A model generated the notes under the pieces. The model was not told the DNA's origin and ran no database searches. It saw nothing but the letters and a program-made list of their open reading frames with translations. The position numbers were made by a program, and so were the translations under genes. Of a stretch of DNA of 64,000 nucleotides, positions 31,182-40,398 are shown one piece after another. Within the stretch, counting starts at the first letter, position 1; the number at the start of each line of letters is the position of its first letter. This DNA is from OCS155 cluster bacterium AG-422-J23 (GTDB lineage: Bacteria > Actinomycetota > Acidimicrobiia > Actinomarinales > Actinomarinaceae), in assembly GCA_003213625.1 (NCBI GenBank), contig QCMT01000001.1:36615-100614 (forward strand), read 5' to 3'.

Positions 31182-32651
31182 ATGTTTGGTATTTTCAAAA
31201 AATCGAAGGTAGTACGAAAGAGCGAAGATAAGTTTAGTAATACCGAAACGAAATGGTATAACGGACAAAAAGTAAAAATTAAATCTGGTACTTCAAAGTC
31301 CAGAAATAAAAGAGAAGATTACAGAAAATCTAATCGTCAAACTTGGTTTAGAGAGACTCCTTTACCAGTCCCTTTTGTCGATAAAAAACAAATGCTTATA
31401 AGTTTCAAAGGCGGTTCCTCCAAGATTGCAATTTTGGAAGGAGCAACATTAGTTGAATATTATACAGCTGAAGCTAAATCAAAATCCCTTGTGGGAAATA
31501 TTTATCTCGGAAAGGTTAAGAATATACTTCCTGGGATGGAAGCTGCATTTGTATCTATAGGTGAAGAGAAAAATGGTGTGTTATATGTCGCAGATGTATC
31601 TAATGCAAAGCGTAATTCAAAAATAGAGAATCTCTTAAAGCAAGAACAAGAGATTTTAGTTCAAGTTGTAAAAGATGCAATGGGTGAAAAAGGTGCAAGA
31701 TTAACGGGACAAATTTCATTTCCTGGTAGATATTTAGTGCTAATTCCTAATTCAAACACAAAAGGTATATCAAGAAGATTGCCGGATGAGGAACGCAATA
31801 GATTAGATAAAATAATACGAAAAATTAAGCCAGAAGGATTTGGTGTAATTGTTAGGACTGCAGCTGAGGGAGTAAGTGAAGAATCACTTAAGAATGATAT
31901 AGATAAATTAATAAGTGAATGGGAAAAGACTTCTTCAAAAGACTCTGGTAGTTCTCCAGTTTTAATCCATGAAGAACCAGATATATCAATAAAAGTTATA
32001 AGAGAACATTTGAGCTCAAACTTTAAAAAACTATTGATTGAAAATAATGAAAAATTTGAAGACATAAAGAGCTATATTTCAGATACTTCACCTGAACTAA
32101 ATGAAATAGTTGAGAAATACTCTGATGATCTAGATCTTTTTGAAAGATATCATATCGAAGATCAAATTAAGAAAGCCCTAGATAGGAAGGTATGGCTTCC
32201 ATCCGGCGGTCATTTAATTATTGATAGAACAGAGGCGCTAACAGTTATTGATGTGAATACAGGAAAGTTTGTTGGTAAAGATAGTCTTGAGCAAACTGTT
32301 TTTGAAAATAACCTTGAAGCAGCTGAAGAGATTGCAAGACAGTTAAGACTTAGAGACATTGGTGGAATAATTGTTATTGATTTTATTGATATGGAAACAC
32401 AGAAGAGACAACAAGAACTGCTCAGCAAATTCAAACAGGAATTAGCGAAGGATAAAACTAGAACACAAGTATTTGATATATCTAGATTAGGGTTAGTTGA
32501 AATGACTAGAAAAAATGTTTCAGCAGGACTTATTGAAAGCTTTTCTGATGAATGTGAAGAATGTAATGGTAGAGGGCTAATCATTGGTGACATATTTTCC
32601 AATAATTCAGTTGATACTGATTTACTTGAATCTGAAGCCGTAGTAGAGTAA
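31182..32651 (+). CDS. rng: Ribonuclease E/G family endoribonuclease
   Basis: A 489-residue endoribonuclease for rRNA and mRNA processing. It has a short basic, Ser/Arg/Lys-rich N-terminus (1-55), an S1 domain with GNIYLGKVKNILPGMEAAFV, the 5'-sensor VRTAAEG, catalytic Mg-binding Asp residues in VIDVNTGKFVG and IVIDFIDM, and a CxxC zinc-link relative CEECNGRG. I chose ATG 31182, since GGAGG lies five bases upstream; an ATG at 31170 would put that site inside the gene. The next genes encode L21 and L27, the usual order. Confidence 0.93.
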   Translation: MFGIFKKSKVVRKSEDKFSNTETKWYNGQKVKIKSGTSKSRNKREDYRKSNRQTWFRETPLPVPFVDKKQMLISFKGGSSKIAILEGATLVEYYTAEAKSKSLVGNIYLGKVKNILPGMEAAFVSIGEEKNGVLYVADVSNAKRNSKIENLLKQEQEILVQVVKDAMGEKGARLTGQISFPGRYLVLIPNSNTKGISRRLPDEERNRLDKIIRKIKPEGFGVIVRTAAEGVSEESLKNDIDKLISEWEKTSSKDSGSSPVLIHEEPDISIKVIREHLSSNFKKLLIENNEKFEDIKSYISDTSPELNEIVEKYSDDLDLFERYHIEDQIKKALDRKVWLPSGGHLIIDRTEALTVIDVNTGKFVGKDSLEQTVFENNLEAAEEIARQLRLRDIGGIIVIDFIDMETQKRQQELLSKFKQELAKDKTRTQVFDISRLGLVEMTRKNVSAGLIESFSDECEECNGRGLIIGDIFSNNSVDTDLLESEAVVE

Positions 32652-32658
32652 TTGAGTC

Positions 32659-32985
32659 ATGAGTAAATATGCAGTTGTAAAAATAGGATCTTCTCAAGAG
32701 AAGGTAAGTGTTGGTGATGTTTTAACTGTGCCAGCTAACTTTAAAATAGAATCTAAAACACCAATACTAATGAGTGCTAGAAAAGGCTCATTGATAACAG
32801 ACGAAAAAAAGCTTTCAAAGTATTCTGTTAATTTTGAACTTTTGGATGAAAAAAAGTCTAAGAAACTAAATATCTTTACCTATAAAAACAAATCTGGAAT
32901 AAGAAGAAAATTAGGATATCGTGAAGATATAAAAATTGTAAAAGTAAAATCAATCTCAACCGGTAAAGGTGAGGAAGAAGAATAA
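32659..32985 (+). CDS. rplU: Ribosomal protein bL21
   Basis: A 108-residue large-subunit protein that binds 23S rRNA. It opens YAVVKIGSSQEKVSVGD, a variant of the usual YAVIxxGGKQYxVxxGD, and later has KKLNIFTYKNKSGIRRKLGYR, the conserved basic RNA-binding loop. A short acidic tail of glutamates ends it. rpmA begins on the very next base. Confident call. Confidence 0.93.
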   Translation: MSKYAVVKIGSSQEKVSVGDVLTVPANFKIESKTPILMSARKGSLITDEKKLSKYSVNFELLDEKKSKKLNIFTYKNKSGIRRKLGYREDIKIVKVKSISTGKGEEEE

Positions 32986-33234
32986 ATGTCAAAAACAAAA
33001 GCAGGTGGTTCAACTAGGAACGGAAGAGATTCAGAGTCTAAACGACTTGGTACAAAAGTTTTTGATGGCCAAAAAATCTCTGCTGGTTCTATCGTTGTTA
33101 GGCAAAGAGGAACAAAAATTCATCCAGGAAACAATGTGCAAAAAGGTGGAGATGATACTCTTTATGCCAAAGTAAATGGAACCGTAAAATATTCAACCCG
33201 AAACGGAAGAAAACTAGTAAATATAATCCCGTAA
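32986..33234 (+). CDS. rpmA: Ribosomal protein bL27
   Basis: An 82-residue protein whose N-terminus reaches the peptidyl transferase centre. [20 protein letters not shown] and [15 protein letters not shown] are family signatures, with small changes ([12 protein letters not shown]). There is no N-terminal extension of the kind cleaved in Firmicutes. It starts directly after the rplU stop. Confident call. Confidence 0.96.
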   Translation: MSKTKAGGSTRNGRDSESKRLGTKVFDGQKISAGSIVVRQRGTKIHPGNNVQKGGDDTLYAKVNGTVKYSTRNGRKLVNIIP

Positions 33235-33238
33235 TGTC

Positions 33239-34432
33239 ATGTTTGTTGACACAATTCAAATTAATCTGTTATCAGGTAGTGGCGGTTCAGGCTCTGTAAG
33301 TTTTAGTTCTAAGAGTAGTAAAACCTCTCCAAATGGTGCAAATGGCGGTAACGGTGGATCAATTATTTTTGTTTCTGATTCTGGAGTATTTGATTACTCA
33401 AACTTGAAGTCAAAAGGATCATTTAAAGCAGAAAACGGCGGAGATGCGTCAAAAAATTTACAAAATGGTCCCAATGGAAAAGATATGTATTTAAAAATAC
33501 CTATTGGGACATCTATTATTTCGGATGGAGAATTGTTAGCTGAAATAATTGATGAAAAAGTTGAATACAAGATATGTCAAGGTGGAATGGGCGGTAGAGG
33601 CAATAAAGATTTAATATCAAAAAGAAATCCAAACCCAGAAATATGTGAATCTGGTGAAAAAAGAAGAAAAATTACTTTAGATCTCGAGTTAAGTCTTTTA
33701 ACTGATGTAGCTTTAATTGGACTACCAAATGCTGGTAAGAGTTCTTTAATCCAGACAATAACAAATTCAAATTCCAAAATCGACAGCTATCCATTCACAA
33801 CAGTCAGTCCAAGTCTTGGAGTATATGAGAATAATAAAGAAATAGTTACAATCTGTGACCTACCTGGTCTCATTGAGGGAGCAGCTGAGGGAACAGGTTT
33901 AGGTAAATCAGTACTTAGACATTTAAAAAATACAAAATTCATTATTTTTCTTCTAGATCCAGATAATTCCGAATACAACATTGAAGAACAAATTAAGCTA
34001 TTAGAAAATGAAATTGAGACATATAATCCAGAATTTAGAAATATTAAAAATTTAAAAGTAGTTAATAAATCAGATTTAGATAAGACTGAAAAAAACTATT
34101 TAAACATTTCTACTGTTACTCAAGAAGGAATAAGTGAATTGCTTAAGCAACTTGATGAAATCTCATTTAGAGAACTTAATAGGGTGAACAAAAGCTATGA
34201 GAAGATTTTTGTTGAAGCTGATGAATTCAACATTGAAGCGGATGAAAATATTTGGAAAATTAGAGGAAGAAAAGCAGAAAAAATTACTAATCTTAAAGGA
34301 AATTCTCATGAAATATTAAATGAGATATCATACCGATTTGAAAAGTCTTCCATATCTCAAGAATTAATAAATCAAGGAATTAAGAAAGGGGATATAGTAG
34401 ATTTAAACGGACACGAATTTTCTTATGAGTAA
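33239..34432 (+). CDS. obg: GTPase Obg/CgtA
   Basis: A 397-residue ribosome-assembly GTPase. The Gly-rich Obg domain (1-150) has GSGGSGSVSFSSKSS, where the usual arginine-rich 'FRREK' becomes Ser/Lys-rich. The G domain has GLPNAGKSSLI, DLPGLIEGAAEG and NKSD. The C-terminal region (about 315-397) is an OCT-type domain. It starts four bases after rpmA and overlaps proB. Confident call. Confidence 0.94.
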   Translation: MFVDTIQINLLSGSGGSGSVSFSSKSSKTSPNGANGGNGGSIIFVSDSGVFDYSNLKSKGSFKAENGGDASKNLQNGPNGKDMYLKIPIGTSIISDGELLAEIIDEKVEYKICQGGMGGRGNKDLISKRNPNPEICESGEKRRKITLDLELSLLTDVALIGLPNAGKSSLIQTITNSNSKIDSYPFTTVSPSLGVYENNKEIVTICDLPGLIEGAAEGTGLGKSVLRHLKNTKFIIFLLDPDNSEYNIEEQIKLLENEIETYNPEFRNIKNLKVVNKSDLDKTEKNYLNISTVTQEGISELLKQLDEISFRELNRVNKSYEKIFVEADEFNIEADENIWKIRGRKAEKITNLKGNSHEILNEISYRFEKSSISQELINQGIKKGDIVDLNGHEFSYE

Positions 34433-35483
34433 CAAAACTATAGTAATAAAAATTGGCACAAACACCTTGTTTAAAGAAGACGTTCTTCGAGATGATGTTA
34501 TTGATTCACTAGCTGTTTCAGTAAATGAATTGAGAAAAGAAGGTATCAATTTTGCTATTGTCACATCAGGTGCAGTACAATCTGGCGCAAATGAGTTAAA
34601 TCTATCAGAACGACCAAAAAACCTAAAGGAGTTACAGGTAGCATCTGCAGTTGGTCAAGTCAGTCTTATTAACAAATACAAGGAGATATTTAATTCTCAT
34701 CAATTAAATATTGCTCAGGTTCTCATCTCAAAAAATGTTCTGGAAGACAGAAACCAGTTCATTAACACTACAGAGGCTTTGAATGGTCTCATATCAAAGA
34801 ATATTATTCCAGTGATTAATGAAAATGATGTAGTTGCAACGGAAGAGTTAAAATTTGGAGATAACGATAGGCTTTCAGCAATTGTCTCAATTTTACTTAA
34901 AGCTGACAAATTGGTGGTAATTACAGATAAAGAAGGCTTATTTGATTCTGATCCTGAAAAGATTGAGGAAGCAAAAAAAATAGAAAATATTGAATATAAC
35001 TCTGAGGAATTAAATGATCTTATTCCTAAATCGTCATCTGGAAAAGGTATGGGGGGTTTTTCAACAAAAATTATGGCAGCACAGATGGCAGGTTTTTCTG
35101 GAATCGAAACACAGATTATTTCATGGTCTCCGAATTGTATAAATGAGGTTGTAAAAGATTCAAAAATTGGCACAATCATTAAGCCATCAAAGAAAAATAT
35201 TAAATTAAAAAAACTTTGGATTGCCTTTGGTATGACAATTGATGGCGAGATTGTAATAGATGATGGTGCTATTGAAGCACTTAAAGCTGATGCATCACTT
35301 CTTTCAAAAGGTGTAATAAATGTAAATAAAAGTTTTGACGAAAACTCTGGTGTTGAAGTGAAAAGTTCAGAAAATGAATTAATTGCGAGGGGAGTGGTCA
35401 ATTTTTCAAGTAAAGAAATTCAAGATTTAAAAGAGACTGAAAACACTGTAGTAATTCATAAAGACAATCTATTAATTCTTTAA
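34425..35483 (+). CDS. proB: Glutamate 5-kinase
   Basis: A 352-residue enzyme that phosphorylates glutamate in the first step of proline synthesis. The amino-acid kinase domain has VIKIGTNTLF, VTSGAVQSGANEL, NENDVVATEELKFGDND and SGKGMGGFSTKI, and a C-terminal PUA domain (about 265-352) is present. It overlaps obg by eight bases. obg-proB-proA is the standard actinobacterial arrangement. Confident call. Confidence 0.95.
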   Translation: MSNKTIVIKIGTNTLFKEDVLRDDVIDSLAVSVNELRKEGINFAIVTSGAVQSGANELNLSERPKNLKELQVASAVGQVSLINKYKEIFNSHQLNIAQVLISKNVLEDRNQFINTTEALNGLISKNIIPVINENDVVATEELKFGDNDRLSAIVSILLKADKLVVITDKEGLFDSDPEKIEEAKKIENIEYNSEELNDLIPKSSSGKGMGGFSTKIMAAQMAGFSGIETQIISWSPNCINEVVKDSKIGTIIKPSKKNIKLKKLWIAFGMTIDGEIVIDDGAIEALKADASLLSKGVINVNKSFDENSGVEVKSSENELIARGVVNFSSKEIQDLKETENTVVIHKDNLLIL

Positions 35484-35522
35484 AAAATTTTACTTTCCAT
35501 CAAATCAAATTATTCTTGTAAT

Positions 35523-36764
35523 GTGCTTAAAGAAATAGGTAAAAAAGCTCTTCTGGCAGCCGAAGAGCTAAAAACAATCGATACAGATACTAAAAATAAA
35601 GTATTAAATGACATGGCGTCAGAACTAGTCAATGATGCTGACGAAATTATTGAGGCAAACAAAATTGATTTAGAAAATGCAAAACAATTAGAGTTAACCG
35701 CTGCTTTAACCGATAGATTAACTCTAAATAAAGAGAGAATTCAAGGTATGTCAGATGGCTTAAAAAAGATAATACCTCTCGAAGATCCAGTTGGTAAGAT
35801 AACAGAATCTTGGACATCCGATGATGGATTGAACATAAATAAAGTAAGGTCACCTTTTGGAGTAATAGGGATTATTTATGAAGCAAGACCAAATGTTACA
35901 AGTGATGTCTCAGGTCTATGTTTAAAATCAGGAAATGCATCTATCCTTCGTGGCTCAAGTTATTGTTTGGATTCAAATCTAAAAATATTAAATACGTTAC
36001 AAAAAGCTTTAGAAAAAAATAATTTGTCCAAGAATTGCATACAGCTTATAGAGAGCAAAGACAGAGAAGATACAATCGAATTTATGAATATGACTGAGTA
36101 TATTGATTTGATTGTTCCACGAGGCGGTAGAGGATTAATTGATACATTGGTAAATAACTCAAAAGTTCCATTTATTTTAGATGGTGATGGAAACGTACAC
36201 CTTTATATACATGAAGATGCAAAAGAAGAGTATATGGTTCCTATAGTTATCAATTCAAAGGTCCAAAGACCAGGAGTTTGTAATGCTTTAGAAACTTTAA
36301 TATTGCATAAGGATGTTTATAACAAAAATGGTGAAGTGATTATAAATGCCCTTAAAGAAAATTCGGTTGAAGTTTTTATCGATGAAAAAGCCAGCAATGA
36401 TTTTCCAGATTTAGAAATTGCTAATGATGAGCATTATTCTACCGAATTTTTGGATCTCAAAATAGCAATAAAAATAGTTGAAAATGAAGATGAGGCAATA
36501 AAGCATGTCAATAAATTTTCTTCTGGCCATACAGAGGGTGTTCTTACTGAATCTGAACAAATAGCCGAAAAATTCTCTAGCTCAATTGATTCATCTGTGA
36601 TATTTATAAATGCCTCGACAAGATTTACAGATGGAGAAATGTTTGGTTTTGGAGCTGAGATAGGAATAAGTACTCAAAAATTACATGTAAGAGGACCTAT
36701 GGGCTTAGAAGCATTGACAACAGAAAGATACGTAATTAATGGAAAAGGAACTGTCAGAGGATGA
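35523..36764 (+). CDS. proA: Gamma-glutamyl phosphate reductase
   Basis: A 413-residue NADPH-dependent aldehyde dehydrogenase relative that makes glutamate semialdehyde, the second step of proline synthesis. Family signatures are GVIGIIYEARPNVTSD, VPRGGRGLID, the catalytic Cys253 in RPGVCNALE, and FGFGAEIGISTQKLH-type residues near the end. The start is GTG 35523: the ATG two bases earlier runs into a stop after five codons. The stop overlaps the MoxR gene by four bases. Confident call. Confidence 0.95.
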   Translation: MLKEIGKKALLAAEELKTIDTDTKNKVLNDMASELVNDADEIIEANKIDLENAKQLELTAALTDRLTLNKERIQGMSDGLKKIIPLEDPVGKITESWTSDDGLNINKVRSPFGVIGIIYEARPNVTSDVSGLCLKSGNASILRGSSYCLDSNLKILNTLQKALEKNNLSKNCIQLIESKDREDTIEFMNMTEYIDLIVPRGGRGLIDTLVNNSKVPFILDGDGNVHLYIHEDAKEEYMVPIVINSKVQRPGVCNALETLILHKDVYNKNGEVIINALKENSVEVFIDEKASNDFPDLEIANDEHYSTEFLDLKIAIKIVENEDEAIKHVNKFSSGHTEGVLTESEQIAEKFSSSIDSSVIFINASTRFTDGEMFGFGAEIGISTQKLHVRGPMGLEALTTERYVINGKGTVRG

Positions 36765-37591
36765 ACAAAGAGGTAAGCATTAAAGATTTGGAAAGTGTAA
36801 GTTACTTTTCTAATGAAGATCTTGTAGATGTCGTTAACGCAGCAATATTTCTTAAAAAGCCATTATTGATTGAAGGTCCTGCTGGAACTGGTAAAACATT
36901 TTTGGCAAAAGCAATTTCATCACTTTTCAATCTAGAGTTGATAAGACTTCAGTGTCATGAAGGAATTGACGAAGATAAGGCAGTTTATGAATGGAATTAT
37001 AAAAAGCAACTTTTAAGTATTCAACAAGATAAAAATGCAGAAAATCTTTTTGATGAAAAATATCTTATCAAGCGACCTATTCTCAATGCATTAACAGCTG
37101 AAAAAGATAGTCTATTTCTTATTGATGAAATAGATAGGTCAGATGAAGAATTCGAAGCATTGTTACTTGAGATTCTTGCAGAAAATCAAGTCACTATACC
37201 TGAGTTTGGAACAATTAACGGAAATGATAATAGAATTACCATCCTCACATCAAATGGAACAAGAGAGTTATCAGATGCCCTGAAGAGAAGATGTATTTAT
37301 TTCTATCTTGATTTCCCTTCAATTGATATTGAATCTAAAGTTTTAATGAACAGTATCGAAGAAATATCAGAGGCTCAAGCAAAAAGCTATGCTTCTTTTA
37401 TATCTTTTGTAAGGAAACTCAACTTAAACAAAATCCCATCATTAATCGAGTCTGTAGAGTGGGTAAAATATAACTTTTTAAATAAAAACAAGTCCACAAT
37501 AGATAACTTAGGTGTACTTTTAAAGGATAAGTCTGATCAAGAGAAGTACAAAGAACAAATTGAAAATGCAAATGAGCTCATTCAAGAATGA
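36761..37591 (+). CDS. MoxR-family AAA+ ATPase (CoxD-like)
   Basis: A 276-residue AAA+ ATPase. Walker A is GPAGTGKT (residues 39-46), Walker B is LFLIDEIDR (about 115-123), and ILTSNGTRELSDALKRRC is the sensor 1 and arginine-finger region. CHEGIDEDKAVYEWNY is typical of the subgroup that includes CoxD, a maturation factor for CO dehydrogenase. It is followed by an overlapping vWA gene, the usual MoxR partner; such pairs act as chaperones that insert metals or remodel complexes. No molybdenum enzyme is encoded here, so the client is unknown. Confidence 0.88.
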   Translation: MNKEVSIKDLESVSYFSNEDLVDVVNAAIFLKKPLLIEGPAGTGKTFLAKAISSLFNLELIRLQCHEGIDEDKAVYEWNYKKQLLSIQQDKNAENLFDEKYLIKRPILNALTAEKDSLFLIDEIDRSDEEFEALLLEILAENQVTIPEFGTINGNDNRITILTSNGTRELSDALKRRCIYFYLDFPSIDIESKVLMNSIEEISEAQAKSYASFISFVRKLNLNKIPSLIESVEWVKYNFLNKNKSTIDNLGVLLKDKSDQEKYKEQIENANELIQE

Positions 37592-38933
37592 AATAGTTTC
37601 TTTTTCACAGTTTTGTAAAGAACAACAATTTTTTATATCTATTGATAAACTCCAAACTTATTTTGGATACATAGAATCAAAAAAAATCCAATCCTTTGAA
37701 GAAAAGATTAGGTATCTCTTTTTCTTAATTCCAAAAGACAAAGATGAAAAAGACAAACTTAAACATTTAATCTCAGAATATTTCAATTTTAAATTTGAGG
37801 AAAGTACATCCTTCGAATTTAATTTTTTTGATGAATATGATCTCAATGAAAATTTTCAAGATGTTCTCATCAATAACGAGAGCAGAGACATTGACTTTTC
37901 TAAAATTGCAATAGAAATAATACAAGATTTTGAAAATCTAGACTTTTCTAGACCCGTTTCTAATGCTTATTGGCTAAATCAGTTAAAGAAAACGAAAGCC
38001 TATGAAGATATATTGAGTCTTTTTGATGTTCAATTTGAGGATTCTTTTAAGAATATAATTAATAATTTAAATAGAGAAAACTTCTCAAACTTTCTCGATT
38101 TAAAGTTGTTAGAGCTATTAAAAGAAGAGAGAAATAAAACAAGAGATGCCTATCAACCTTCTGAATTAGATAATAAAGATCAATTAAATGAGTTAGATTA
38201 TCTTTATACAAATAGTGAAGAAAGAAAAAAACTACTTGAACAAACATATGCACTTGGAAACAAACTAGCTATAAAATTTAAAAAGCAGATAAAATTCTCA
38301 AACAAAGGAAATCTTAACTTAAGAAAAACCATAAGAAAGTCGATCCAGTCTGGTGGGGTCCTCCAAAATATTATTTATAAACCCAAGAATAAGAAAAAAC
38401 CAAAGCTTGTAATTTTATGTGATATCAGCGGTTCAATGGCACTATATTCACTTTTTGGACTTACATTACTCTATGGAATGGTAAGCAGATTCAATTCAAT
38501 AAAGTCTTTTGTTTTCATTGATGGAATTACTGAAGTAACAAAAGATATCAAAAAGCTAAAAAAAACCGAGATAGAATCATTCTTAAAGAATTGGAATAAC
38601 TTTGTAAAACAAGATGGTCATTCTGACTATTCAAGAACTTTTGAAGAGCTAGTTGATGAGGTAAAGAAAAGTAATGCTAACTATAAATGTCTGATAGTCA
38701 TTGGAGATGCCAGAAATAATTATCGTGATATAGACGAAGAACTTGTAAATGAGGTTGGTAAATCTTTCAAAAATATTTATTGGTTGAATCCTGAAAGACT
38801 TAAGTACTGGAACACGGGTGATAGTTTAATTAGAAAATTTGATAGAGTTACCAACAATACATCAGAAGTTAGAAACTATAACCAAATGAAAGTCTTTGTT
38901 AACTCAATTGATTTTAAAAGAGATCTAAAGTGA
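37566..38933 (+). CDS. vWA domain protein, MoxR partner (CoxE-like)
   Basis: A 455-residue protein. The C-terminal vWA domain has the MIDAS motif Asp286-x-Ser288-x-Ser290 (CDISGSMA), a later Thr/Asp region and VIGDARNNYRD. The N-terminal 270 residues are helical and Lys/Glu-rich, as in the CoxE-like group. It overlaps the MoxR gene by 26 bases; ATG 37566 and ATG 37572 are both possible starts, and a TTG at 37560 adds two residues. It ends four bases into nadD. The pair is probably one functional chaperone unit of unknown target. Confidence 0.82.
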   Translation: MQMSSFKNEIVSFSQFCKEQQFFISIDKLQTYFGYIESKKIQSFEEKIRYLFFLIPKDKDEKDKLKHLISEYFNFKFEESTSFEFNFFDEYDLNENFQDVLINNESRDIDFSKIAIEIIQDFENLDFSRPVSNAYWLNQLKKTKAYEDILSLFDVQFEDSFKNIINNLNRENFSNFLDLKLLELLKEERNKTRDAYQPSELDNKDQLNELDYLYTNSEERKKLLEQTYALGNKLAIKFKKQIKFSNKGNLNLRKTIRKSIQSGGVLQNIIYKPKNKKKPKLVILCDISGSMALYSLFGLTLLYGMVSRFNSIKSFVFIDGITEVTKDIKKLKKTEIESFLKNWNNFVKQDGHSDYSRTFEELVDEVKKSNANYKCLIVIGDARNNYRDIDEELVNEVGKSFKNIYWLNPERLKYWNTGDSLIRKFDRVTNNTSEVRNYNQMKVFVNSIDFKRDLK

Positions 38934-39496
38934 ATAAGATTGGTGTACTTGGGGGAACCTTTGACCCTCCTCATGGTGCCCATTTAGAAATAGCCAGAAG
39001 GTCAATATCTCAATTTGGTCTGAACAAGGTAATTTTTATTCCTTCAGGAAATCCATGGCAAAAAAAAGATTCTACATCATTTCTTCATAGGTTTGAAATG
39101 ACAAAAATATTAATCAATGAATCTGAATTTTTTGAAATTAGCGATATAGAAAAATCTGAGGAAAATCCTTCTTATACATACGAAACACTACTTCGACTAG
39201 ACCATCCAAAGGAAGATTTGTATTTTATCTTAGGTTCTGACACGGCAATGAATATAAAAACTTGGAAAAACCACAGTAAATTACCTGAGCTTACTAACTT
39301 TTTAATTGCACTTAGAAGGGAAGACAGTAATAAGACTTTAGAAGAGTACTTTCCATTTGAATACTCACTTATTGATGGCGAAAAAGTTGACTTAAGTTCA
39401 AGCACGATAAGAAATAAGCTTAAAAGAAATGAGTTTAATGATGACGATTTATCAAAAGAGATTTTAAATTATATTAAAGATAACAATCTTTATTGA
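38930..39496 (+). CDS. nadD: Nicotinate-nucleotide adenylyltransferase
   Basis: A 188-residue enzyme that makes deamido-NAD from nicotinate mononucleotide. It has the nucleotidyltransferase opening GVLGGTFDPPHGAHL with the HxxH-like site (HGAH), FILGSDTAMN and the C-terminal SSSTIRNKL. The start is GTG 38930, overlapping the vWA stop. In actinobacteria nadD is usually followed by rsfS; here a channel gene on the opposite strand lies between them. Confident call. Confidence 0.94.
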   Translation: MNKIGVLGGTFDPPHGAHLEIARRSISQFGLNKVIFIPSGNPWQKKDSTSFLHRFEMTKILINESEFFEISDIEKSEENPSYTYETLLRLDHPKEDLYFILGSDTAMNIKTWKNHSKLPELTNFLIALRREDSNKTLEEYFPFEYSLIDGEKVDLSSSTIRNKLKRNEFNDDDLSKEILNYIKDNNLY

Positions 39497-39900
39497 AGTT
39501 TTTTCTTAATATCATCCAATTCAAGTTGCATTTCATCAAGTTTTTCCAGAACATCATCATTCGTGTGATGATCAACAAAATTTTGAATAAATTTGGCTGA
39601 AACAATTGCTGTTATCGTAGCAATTAATCCTAATCCAAGCAACATAAGAGAACTTGCGACAACTCTTCCTAAAGTTGTTACTGGTGTGATATCTCCATAG
39701 CCAACAGTTGTAATAGTTACTAGAGCCCACCATATACCATCACCTAAGTTTCTTACACCAGGTTCTGAAACATAAAAAAGATAGCCAAATAGGAAAATAA
39801 AAAATATTAATGCAGCAAGTATGGTTCTCAATCGCCTGCTGTTAAAAAGTGTCTCTAATAAGCCAAAAAGGTTTCTAATTCTTGTCAACTCTCTCCTCAC
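39490..39900 (-). CDS. Two-helix potassium channel
   Basis: A 136-residue protein with an N-terminal basic segment, a first membrane helix (about 27-45), a pore loop with the selectivity filter TTVGYGD, and a second helix (about 82-103). The C-terminal 30 residues form a charged coiled coil (VLEKLDEMQLELDDIKKKL) that may tetramerise the channel, as in KcsA-type proteins. Translation probably starts at GTG 39900; there is no clear ribosome-binding site and a TATTCT lies just upstream. The 3' end overlaps nadD by seven bases. It splits the usual nadD-rsfS pair. Confident family call. Confidence 0.92.
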   Translation of the reverse strand: MRRELTRIRNLFGLLETLFNSRRLRTILAALIFFIFLFGYLFYVSEPGVRNLGDGIWWALVTITTVGYGDITPVTTLGRVVASSLMLLGLGLIATITAIVSAKFIQNFVDHHTNDDVLEKLDEMQLELDDIKKKLQ

Positions 39901-39946
39901 TATTAAGAATAGTGTCTTTATTTTTTACATGGTAACATATTTATAA

Positions 39947-40303
39947 GTGACTGAAAGAAAAACAGAATTTACGAACAATTTTTTCTTTGATAACGTCATA
40001 GATATTTTACTCACTCAAAAATGTACAAACATAAAAGCATTTAAGGTAGAAAAAAATAGTTTTTTTGATGTGGTGATAATGTGTAATGTTACATCAAATA
40101 CTCAAATGGTATCGTCTGTTAAAAAATTAAAAAATCTTGTGAAATCAAAAAATAAAAACTTTTTCTCTGAGGGTATTGATTCGTCTTGGGCATTAGTTGA
40201 GTTCGAAGGTGTCGGAATACACTTTTTCACAGAGGAAGCAAGAGAATATTACAATCTAGAGGATTTATTTTTTGATAGTAATCTAATGCTTCAATACGGG
40301 TAA
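39947..40303 (+). CDS. rsfS: Ribosomal silencing factor RsfS
   Basis: A 118-residue protein that binds bL14 (L14) of the large subunit and blocks subunit joining during starvation. The conserved C-terminal half has DSSWALVEFEGVGIHFFTEEAREYYNLEDLFFD (residues about 78-110), equivalent to the family's W-x-L-x-D...H-x-F...R-x-Y-Y-x-L-E-x-L-W. The start is GTG 39947; the N-terminal part is more diverged. nadD nearby supports the call. Confidence 0.9.
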   Translation: MTERKTEFTNNFFFDNVIDILLTQKCTNIKAFKVEKNSFFDVVIMCNVTSNTQMVSSVKKLKNLVKSKNKNFFSEGIDSSWALVEFEGVGIHFFTEEAREYYNLEDLFFDSNLMLQYG

Positions 40304-40316
40304 CCTTAATTGTATT

Positions 40317-40389
40317 GGGGCTGTAGCTCAGTTGGCAGAGCACGTGCATGGCATGCACGGGGTCAGGGGTTCAAATCCCCTCAGCTCCA
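40317..40389 (+). tRNA. tRNA-Ala (anticodon GGC)
   Basis: Acceptor GGGGCTG pairs with CAGCTCC (with one G-T). The anticodon stem CGTGC/GCACG holds ATGGCAT, anticodon GGC. The G3-T70 type pair expected for alanine identity is compatible with the acceptor. CCA is not encoded. Confidence 0.92.
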
Positions 40390-40398
40390 CAAACAAAT

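Noticed and set aside
34715..35401. Long minus-strand frame of 228 codons opposite proB
   Set aside because: It mirrors the codon pattern of proB, is Ser/Phe-rich without domain, and overlaps a well-identified gene completely.
36761..38933. A carbon monoxide dehydrogenase operon
   Set aside because: Only the MoxR and vWA accessory genes are present; no catalytic subunits are visible.
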